Assembly (NCBI GenBank): GCA_026984555.1
Contig: JALSRY010000776.1
Coordinates: 1-6,630 of the forward strand
Origin: Phycisphaerae bacterium
GTDB lineage: Bacteria > Planctomycetota > Phycisphaerae > UBA1845 > Fen-1342
Direction: 5' to 3'
Length of the DNA: 6,630 nucleotides
Part shown: positions 1-4,853 of the stretch, piece after piece
Position numbering within the stretch: the first letter of the stretch is position 1
How the letters are laid out: every line of letters begins with the position of its first letter
Position numbers and translations under genes: made by a program
The notes under the pieces: generated by a model
The model's database searches: none
The model's input: the letters and a program-made list of their open reading frames with translations, nothing else
What the model was told of the DNA's origin: nothing

Positions 1-206
1 CCATCGCCGACCAGTTTGAACGAAGACACCGCCGCCAATGCCGCGACGACCGCCCCGACCAACGCGAGTCCCCCCGTCAGGCGACTGTGCCGGCCCACCA
101 GCAACGGCGCGATCAGCAACACGACCACCGTCGCCACGAGCATCAGTTCCGGGAGAATGAGCCGCATCGTGGCGGCGTCCGGCATCCACATGCTTGCAAG
201 TAGCAT
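1..206 (-). CDS. nuoN: NADH-quinone oxidoreductase subunit N-like membrane protein, N-terminal fragment
   Basis: This gene runs off the left edge, so only about 68 codons are visible. The peptide has a short polar start, then a hydrophobic helix around residues 16-37 containing LPELMLVATVVVLLIAPLLV. A short basic loop (GRHSR) and a second hydrophobic helix (about 43-60) follow. The Pro-Glu at the head of the first helix, the basic loop and the second helix rich in Gly, Ala and Leu match the start of NuoN, an antiporter-like proton-pumping subunit of complex I in the inner membrane. The ATG at 206 was chosen because an AGGGCAGG-type ribosome site lies about 5 nt upstream and the helix begins at the family's usual distance. 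In-frame ATGs at 191, 185 and 305 are alternatives. The frame is open without a stop back to at least 590, but that stretch is Arg-rich and does not read like protein. NuoN is usually the last nuo gene, yet no nuoM lies upstream here. Another polytopic membrane protein cannot be excluded from so short a fragment. Confidence 0.55.
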   Translation of the reverse strand, partial: MLLASMWMPDAATMRLILPELMLVATVVVLLIAPLLVGRHSRLTGGLALVGAVVAALAAVSSFKLVGD

Positions 207-368
207 CGTTGCCTGCCCTGCCTGTTCTTCCCGGCTGATCGGGCGATTACCACCCGACCGCCTCCTCGACCTTTGACCCCCATACCGCCCGCTGCGCGAC
301 CCCATCCAGTCGCCGCACAAGAGCACCGACCGCGCCACGCACCAACCGCCCCGCGCGATGAAAGCGGG

Positions 369-398
369 ATTATACGACAGGCACGCGGCGGCGTCGAA
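369..398 (-). promoter_or_regulatory. Putative sigma-70-type promoter for the nuoN-like gene
   Basis: On the minus strand a perfect TATAAT occupies 374-369, striking in such GC-rich surroundings. A poor -35 candidate, TTCGAC at 398-393, lies 18 bp upstream. Transcription would begin near 362 and leave a leader of about 155 nt before the ATG at 206. A 5-bp inverted repeat (350-354 with 364-368) sits at the predicted transcript start. The -10 match is seen directly; promoter activity is inferred. Confidence 0.45.
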
Positions 399-485
399 CA
401 GCGCCGCGTCGCGCCGGCGAGAGGCGAAGCTACGCCGGGGGCCGCACGATGCCGTCATCGAACCGGTAACCGCGCGTCGCCAACG

Positions 486-586
486 CCGGCACGGCCGGTG
501 CTGGACGCTGCGGGGCGGCCGGTTCCCATAACGTATGACGGTAAGGGAAATCGTCGCGATTCCCGTCCGCTGTGAATCGAGTTCAC
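486..586. other. Cluster of inverted repeats in the divergent intergenic region
   Basis: This non-coding stretch lies between the divergent nuoN-like and response-regulator genes. Four inverted repeats sit in about 100 bp. They are 486-492 with 498-504 (7 bp including one G-T pair, loop of 5), 527-530 with 534-537 (CATA-ACG-TATG), 545-553 with 557-564 (8 bp with one bulged A, loop of 3), and 572-576 with 582-586 (GTGAA/TTCAC). No tRNA or known RNA motif is recognised. Translations in all frames are Arg/Pro-rich and unconvincing. GC-rich DNA forms such repeats readily, so function is uncertain. Confidence 0.3.
572..586. promoter_or_regulatory. Possible operator: inverted repeat GTGAA-N5-TTCAC
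   Basis: The sequence GTGAATCGAGTTCAC is an interrupted palindrome with perfect 5-bp arms. It lies in one of the few AT-richer patches of the intergenic region, just upstream of the run GCATTTTCT. Its symmetry and size resemble a site for a dimeric helix-turn-helix repressor. It could also be a weak hairpin. No regulator gene is in view to pair with it. Confidence 0.25.
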
Positions 587-630
587 GCATTTTCTCCCCC
601 CATCCAGCAGATGTATTGAATGCTACCAGT

Positions 631-772
631 GGCGGTCCCCACCGCCGGCACGTCTACGGGAGGCGCGCGAGCCGGCTGCGCACAGATCGCACGACGGCCC
701 TGGGCCGTGCATTCGAGGTGGCTGGGCACCGCCAGCACCCGTGGCGGGCCGGGTTGGTCATCACCGGCCCGC
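631..772 (+). other. Hairpin-rich 5' leader upstream of the REC-GGDEF-HD-GYP gene
   Basis: Four hairpins follow one another. They are 631-636/641-646 (6 bp, loop CCCC), 689-692 plus 696-699 pairing with 703-706 plus 707-710 (8 bp, 3-nt bulge, loop CTG), 717-725/732-739 (8 bp, one bulged G), and 744-752/764-772 (perfect 9 bp, 11-nt loop). An AT-richer patch at about 566-625 is the only plausible place for the plus-strand promoter, with a weak TTGAAT at 616-621. If transcription starts near 628, these structures would fill the mRNA leader. I looked for c-di-GMP riboswitch (GEMM) features because the gene makes c-di-GMP and found no convincing match. Structure is seen; a regulatory role is inferred. 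Confidence 0.3.
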
Positions 773-846
773 GCGGACCGGGAATGTGAGGTGGACACGA
801 CAACGGCGCGACCGGGTTTCCGGTGGCGCGACGAAAGCAGTGGATC

Positions 847-2493
847 ATGATCGAAAGCGGCGCGGACATCTGCGTGATCGAGGACGACCCGAAGCAGCGC
901 GCGTTGCTGGTTCGCCGGCTGGGAGAATGGGGATACGCGGTGGTCGCCGCCGCCGATGGCCGCGAAGGGCTTTCGCTGGTCTACAAGCACCGGCCGCGTG
1001 TGCTTGTGTGCGACATCATGCTTCCCGACCTCAACGGCATCCAGATTTGCCGCCAGCTTCGGGCCGATCCCACGATGGACGGCACGTACATCGTACTGGT
1101 GACCGCGTATGACCGCGAAAACCAGAAACAACGGGCGCTCAACGCCGGCGCCGACGAGTATCTTCAGAAACCTTACGACACCGACGAGCTCAAGGCCCGT
1201 ATCCGCAACGGACTCCGGTTCAACCGTCTCAAGGAGCGGCTCGAACGCGCCGCGCTCACCGACGGCCTCACCGGACTCTGGAACCACACCCAGTTTCGCG
1301 AAATCCTCGATCGCGAGTTCCAGCGTACCCGGCGTTTCGGCGGCCGCATGGCGCTCGTCATGCTCGACCTCGACCACTTCAAGGCCGTCAACGACACCTT
1401 CGGGCACGAAGTCGGCAACGAGGTGTTGCGTCTCACCGCCGCCCATCTGCGTCGCTGCGCCCGCGAGGTCGATACGGTCGTGCGCTACGGCGGGGAGGAG
1501 TTCGGCGTCATCTGTCCCGAGACGGGAATCGAAGATGCCGCCGCATTCGCCGAACGCATCCGCCGCACGCTCCCGCAGCGCGTGCGATTGCGGGAATATC
1601 CGCAGTTGCGTATCCACGCATCGTTCGGCGTGGCGGGGACGGATGACGTACGGGTCAACTCGGTCAACGACCTGGTGACGTTGTGCGACCAGGCGTTGTA
1701 CGAGAGCAAGCGTAACGGGCGCAACCGCGTGACGGGCTGCAATTGCGTGGCGGTGGAGGTTCCGGAGGCGAACCGCGGACAAACGGAAATGTGCGCGGAC
1801 ATGATCGACCGTTTACGCAAGGAGGTGGTCGCGCTGAGTATGCGGTCGAAAGACCTGAGTCTCCAGAGCATCTGGGCATTGATCCAGGCGCTCGAAGCCC
1901 GTGACGGCTACAGCGCGTGGCACTCGCGCAACGTGATGCTCTACACGAACTGGCTGGTGAACGCCGCGGGCTGGGCCCGGCCCTTGCGGTTGGCCACGGC
2001 CAACGCCGCCATGCTGCACGACTTGGGCAAGATCGGGTTGCCCGATCGTCTGTTGATGAACCCACGCCAGCTCACGGAGGAAGAAGCGGCCCTCGTTCGC
2101 CAGGTTCCGCTGATCACGTGCAAGATTCTCGAACCGCTGCGTGTATTCGAAACCGAGATTCTCATCATCCGCCACCTGCGTGAGCGTTACGACGGGGCCG
2201 GTTTTCCCGACGGGCTGCGGGGCGACAGCATCCCCATCGGGTCGCGCATGCTCGCGGTCGCCGAGGCGTTCGATTCGATCACCTGCAACCGGGCCCATCG
2301 CCTGGGCCGGTCGGTGGATGAAGCCCTCGAAGTGTTCCGCGCGGAGTCGGGCCGGCAGTTTGATCCCGATTGCGTCCGGCTGCTCGAGGCCGACATCGAA
2401 CGCCACCGCCCGCGCTGGACCAAGCAGATCGAGCGGGCGCGGATCGAGCTCCCGCAAGTCGAGCTCGGCTCGCCGCTGCAAACGCCCCCGTAA
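847..2493 (+). CDS. Response regulator with GGDEF diguanylate cyclase and degenerate HD-GYP domain
   Basis: This 548-aa soluble regulator has three domains and probably makes cyclic di-GMP in the cytoplasm in response to a histidine kinase. Residues about 6-122 are a REC domain: acidic pocket E12-D13-D14, phospho-acceptor D56 in VLVCDIMLPD, T86 and K108. Residues about 135-295 are a GGDEF domain: DxDHF-K-x-x-ND around 174-183, active-site GGEEF at 215-219, and the inhibitory-site RxxD at 206-209. It therefore looks catalytically competent and product-inhibited. Residues about 335-520 align with HD-GYP phosphodiesterases. H359 and H391-D392 (LHDLGKIG) remain, but the HP histidine is V420, the HH pair before Glu is L444-R445, the later Asp is E473, and GYP is GFP (452-454). 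Phosphodiesterase activity is thus doubtful. The ATG at 847 places REC at the N-terminus. A GTG at 823 is the only other start, because a stop lies in frame at 787-789. Neither has a strong ribosome site. It is a single-gene unit facing the minus-strand cluster; no partner kinase is visible. Confidence 0.93.
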   Translation: MIESGADICVIEDDPKQRALLVRRLGEWGYAVVAAADGREGLSLVYKHRPRVLVCDIMLPDLNGIQICRQLRADPTMDGTYIVLVTAYDRENQKQRALNAGADEYLQKPYDTDELKARIRNGLRFNRLKERLERAALTDGLTGLWNHTQFREILDREFQRTRRFGGRMALVMLDLDHFKAVNDTFGHEVGNEVLRLTAAHLRRCAREVDTVVRYGGEEFGVICPETGIEDAAAFAERIRRTLPQRVRLREYPQLRIHASFGVAGTDDVRVNSVNDLVTLCDQALYESKRNGRNRVTGCNCVAVEVPEANRGQTEMCADMIDRLRKEVVALSMRSKDLSLQSIWALIQALEARDGYSAWHSRNVMLYTNWLVNAAGWARPLRLATANAAMLHDLGKIGLPDRLLMNPRQLTEEEAALVRQVPLITCKILEPLRVFETEILIIRHLRERYDGAGFPDGLRGDSIPIGSRMLAVAEAFDSITCNRAHRLGRSVDEALEVFRAESGRQFDPDCVRLLEADIERHRPRWTKQIERARIELPQVELGSPLQTPP

Positions 2494-2539
2494 ACGCCGC
2501 CCCGTCTGTCGGCACGCAGGTTCCCGCTCAGCACGCGAG

Positions 2540-2563
2540 GGCCGGTGCGCGGGACGCTCGGCC
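2540..2563. terminator. Hairpin between convergent genes, possible bidirectional terminator
   Basis: An imperfect stem pairs GGCCGG (2540-2545) and GCG (2547-2549) with CGC (2555-2557) and TCGGCC (2558-2563). This gives nine pairs including one G-T, one bulged T and a 5-nt loop. It lies in the 73-bp gap between the stop of the response regulator and the stop of the HYExAFE gene, where a shared terminator is expected. There is no T-run on either side, so intrinsic termination would be weak. Confidence 0.35.
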
Positions 2564-2566
2564 AGG

Positions 2567-3067
2567 TCATAGCCACTGTTCGAGCGGGCGCACGTGGCGA
2601 ATGAACTCCGCCACGGGCATGTTCACCGTTCCCCACTTCGGGCTGCGGACCCGCGCGTGCAGGCGGTAGTCATCCAGCGCGACCCCCGCGAACACGTAGC
2701 GCTCGCCGCGAAAGGAGTGGACGATCTCCGGGGGCGGCTCAGCACCCGGATCCAACCCGTAGGCGAACACGAACAGTGCCCGGAAATCGCTCCCGAATAC
2801 TTCCTGCCACTGCGACAGACCGTCGATATCCGCCTGCGTCACCCAGTTCTCCCACGTCGGCTTACGACCGTTGCGGCTCCGCCAACGACGACCCTTCACG
2901 TCCACCAGCCAGTTGGGCTGCCGGGCGGAATAGACGATGAAATCGAAACTCTTGAGCCGCGCGTCCCGAAAAGCGGCCCGCTTGGCCTCGTCCACCGCGA
3001 CATAGGGAATCCCCCGGCTCCGCACGTAATCTTCGAACGCGGCCTCGTAGCGGATGTGGGCTTTCAC
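2567..3067 (-). CDS. HYExAFE-family protein, possible PD-(D/E)xK nuclease fold
   Basis: This is a 166-aa soluble protein of unknown function. The N-terminal helix carries RYEAAFEDYVRSRGIPY (residues 6-22), matching the signature of the HYExAFE family with Arg in place of the first His. Next come SFDFIVYS (D42) and NWLVDVKGR (D56-x-K58), then a polar stretch and QADIDGLSQWQEVFG (78-92) before a hydrophobic strand ALFVFAY. An acidic helix, an Asp at the end of one strand and a D-x-K at the end of the next resemble the PD-(D/E)xK nuclease core. That is my inference, not an established function. The C-terminal part, RSPKWGTVNMP, also looks typical of the family. I chose GTG at 3067 because GAGAGG lies 7 nt upstream and the family motif starts close to the N-terminus. 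GTG 3112 and ATG 3109 are in-frame alternatives. The gene follows the sulfatase-fold gene by 60 nt on the same strand and may share its transcript. Confidence 0.82.
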   Translation of the reverse strand: MKAHIRYEAAFEDYVRSRGIPYVAVDEAKRAAFRDARLKSFDFIVYSARQPNWLVDVKGRRWRSRNGRKPTWENWVTQADIDGLSQWQEVFGSDFRALFVFAYGLDPGAEPPPEIVHSFRGERYVFAGVALDDYRLHARVRSPKWGTVNMPVAEFIRHVRPLEQWL

Positions 3068-3074
3068 GTTCTCG

Positions 3075-3080
3075 CCTCTC
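3075..3080 (-). promoter_or_regulatory. Shine-Dalgarno site deciding the HYExAFE start
   Basis: GAGAGG on the minus strand ends 7 nt before the GTG at 3067. No comparable site precedes the upstream GTG/ATG at 3112/3109. This favours the shorter 166-aa product. Confidence 0.6.
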
Positions 3081-3127
3081 GCTCCGCGCGATGCGCCAGC
3101 CACCGGCATCACAGCGCTGACACCTGC

Positions 3128-4669
3128 TCAGGGCCGGCCACCACCGGGGCCGGCCGGCTGCGAAGCCTGCCCCTCGCCGGTGTCTTGCTTCTCGGCGTGT
3201 TCCTCGAAATACCCCAACGCCTGGAAGCGAGCACGCTCCTGGGCGCTGATGCCGGTGGATTGCGCTTTCACGTCGCGTCCCAGGGCGGCGTTTTCCTCCA
3301 GTTGCCGCGCAAGCAGCCCGCGCAGCCGGGCGAGCTGATCGGGCTGATCGGCGGCGAGGTCGTGTCGTTCGAGAGGGTCCGCGTCGAGGTCGTAGAGTTC
3401 GTAACGGTTTTTCGCCATGAACGCCAGCAGCTTCCATTTCCCCACCACGAGCGCTTTTTCTTGTGGTCGTTGCTTGACGGCCTCCGCCAGCGCGATCGCG
3501 TCATAGGCGCCCCCGCCGCGGATCAACCCCGCGAGCGTGCGAGCCTGGATGCCGTCGGGCGGCCGAATACCAACCAGATCGAGGATGGTCGGCATGACGT
3601 CGAAAAGCCGAACGGTTCGGCGGATACGCTTGCCGGCGGGGAGATGATGAGGCCAGCGCAGGATCAGCGGCACGTGCAGTTGATCCTGGTGCGCGCTGAG
3701 CCCGTGCGCCCAGATATGGTGCTCGCCGAGGGCCTCTCCGTGGTCGGCCGTTACGATCACCAGCGCATCGGCCCACAACCCGAGCCGCTCGACCTGGCCA
3801 CGCAAATCCGCCAGATAGGCGTTGATCTGCGGCACACCGGCGTCGTAGCGCGCCCGCCAGTACTCGGCGTAGCGAAACAGCGCGCGGTGGCGCGGATTGT
3901 TGCGATAGGCCACCGCCGACTTGGCGAAAAAACGCCGATGACGCTGTCGTTCCGCCGCTGTCAGCAACCGTTTGTCAGCCATTCGCCGAACCGCATCGAC
4001 CAGCGGCTCGACATACTCGGCGTCGGCCTTGTAGGGATCGTGGACATCCATGTAGTGCAGGTAAAGGAAGAACGGTTTGTCCGACTTGCGTTGTCGAAGC
4101 CACTGCAAGGCAGCGGCGTTGACGACGCGCCCCGGCGTCGTGTTGGCGGCGAAACTCGAATCGAAGTGCTCGAACCCCTGCGCAAAACCGAACTTCGCCG
4201 TGACGAACGGATTGGCGGAAAACCCCGCCGTCTCGTAACCGTTCGCACGCAGGATTTCCGCCAGCGTGGTGAACTGCTCCCCGAAATAGCGAACCTTCCC
4301 CGCGACCTGCGCCGAACGCAAGGCCTCCTGGTAGCTCGTCACCTTGTGGACCGAGGGGTAGTAACCGCAGAAGAACGACGCCACCGAGGGCAGCGTCCAC
4401 GGCGCCGTGGCGATCGTGCGCTCGAACATCACGCCTTCGCCCGCGAGCGCATCCATCGTCGGGCTCAACCCCCGCGGGTCGCCGTAACACCCCAAGCGGT
4501 CGGCACGTAACGTGTCCACCAGGATGAAAATGATATTGGGCTTGCGCGCGACCTTCGCGGCAGGGGGGCCGGCGTCGCGGGCATCCCGCTGACACCCACC
4601 GGCGATCGGGCCGAACACCCACACGGCCGTCAGGCCGACCATCCACCACACCTTGCGTCGCGTCTTCAT
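3128..4669 (-). CDS. Sulfatase-fold lipoprotein with Thr at the catalytic position
   Basis: This 513-aa exported enzyme belongs to the sulfatase/alkaline phosphatase superfamily. The N-terminus is a lipoprotein-type signal: basic MKTRRK, a hydrophobic core, then IAGGC with C26 as the likely lipidated residue. Family landmarks follow in order: NIIFILVDTLRADRLGCYG (45-63, metal Asp D52), the active-site region APWTLPSVASFFCG (89-102), HYMDVHDPY (205-213), TADHGEALGEHHIWAHG (307-323, metal ligands D309-H310) and the late YELYDLDADP (423-432). The usual C/S-x-P-S-R signature reads T92-L-P-S-V96. The residue converted to formylglycine is therefore Thr, and the Arg after it is missing. Thr nucleophiles occur in phosphotransferases of this fold (LtaS, EptA), so phosphate-ester transfer or hydrolysis is as plausible as sulfate release. 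The substrate is unknown. The ATG at 4669 was chosen because it gives an intact signal peptide; the open frame upstream to 4843 is Arg-rich and unlike protein. It lies 184 nt downstream of the GT39/TPR gene and 60 nt upstream of the HYExAFE gene, suggesting envelope work and a possible operon. Confidence 0.9.
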   Translation of the reverse strand: MKTRRKVWWMVGLTAVWVFGPIAGGCQRDARDAGPPAAKVARKPNIIFILVDTLRADRLGCYGDPRGLSPTMDALAGEGVMFERTIATAPWTLPSVASFFCGYYPSVHKVTSYQEALRSAQVAGKVRYFGEQFTTLAEILRANGYETAGFSANPFVTAKFGFAQGFEHFDSSFAANTTPGRVVNAAALQWLRQRKSDKPFFLYLHYMDVHDPYKADAEYVEPLVDAVRRMADKRLLTAAERQRHRRFFAKSAVAYRNNPRHRALFRYAEYWRARYDAGVPQINAYLADLRGQVERLGLWADALVIVTADHGEALGEHHIWAHGLSAHQDQLHVPLILRWPHHLPAGKRIRRTVRLFDVMPTILDLVGIRPPDGIQARTLAGLIRGGGAYDAIALAEAVKQRPQEKALVVGKWKLLAFMAKNRYELYDLDADPLERHDLAADQPDQLARLRGLLARQLEENAALGRDVKAQSTGISAQERARFQALGYFEEHAEKQDTGEGQASQPAGPGGGRP

Positions 4670-4724
4670 GATCCGTGGATTCCCATGCGCTGGCGATTGC
4701 GCACCACGCGGCCGGCGCCGCCGA

Positions 4725-4740
4725 TGTCGGCCAGCCGACA
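4725..4740. repeat. Perfect inverted repeat in the leader of the sulfatase-fold gene
   Basis: TGTCGG (4725-4730) and CCGACA (4735-4740) form perfect 6-bp arms around the loop CCAG. It lies 56 nt upstream of the ATG at 4669, inside the 184-bp gap after the GT39/TPR gene. It could be an operator, a weak attenuator or processing hairpin, or chance in GC-rich DNA. No T-run follows, and no clear -10/-35 pair is seen in the gap. Confidence 0.25.
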
Positions 4741-4853
4741 CAAGCAGCCGCGGGGGCGCATCGTTCTCTGTGGATGGTATCGGTTCGCTCGGCGTGCGCG
4801 AATGACACCGAAACTTCCCGTTGGCCCGCAGGACCGCGCGCAACCCGGCACCT

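Noticed and set aside
145..266. Strong AGGAGG (261-266, minus strand) with a GTG at 253 giving a 36-codon ORF overlapping the nuoN-like start
   Set aside because: The peptide is Arg/Cys-rich with no family resemblance and is out of frame with the nuoN-like gene. It could be a leader peptide, but nothing else supports that.
207..590. In-frame upstream extension of the nuoN-like ORF to an ATG at 590 with a purine-rich site before it
   Set aside because: The frame is open for 128 codons, but the product is Arg-rich and unlike any membrane leader. The TATAAT promoter candidate lies inside it, and NuoN proteins start just before the first helix.
680..772. c-di-GMP riboswitch (GEMM) before the cyclase gene
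   Set aside because: CACAG at 681-685 recalls part of the motif, but the conserved neighbouring segments and tetraloop/receptor features are absent.
583..1782. 399-codon minus-strand open frame opposite the response regulator
   Set aside because: It is antisense to intact REC and GGDEF domains, and its translation has shadow-like composition with no domain.
2594..4510. 638-codon plus-strand open frame opposite the HYExAFE and sulfatase-fold genes
   Set aside because: It is antisense to two genes with clear family motifs. The translation is rich in Arg, His and Val with no recognisable domain. GC-biased third positions remove stops from the opposite strand.
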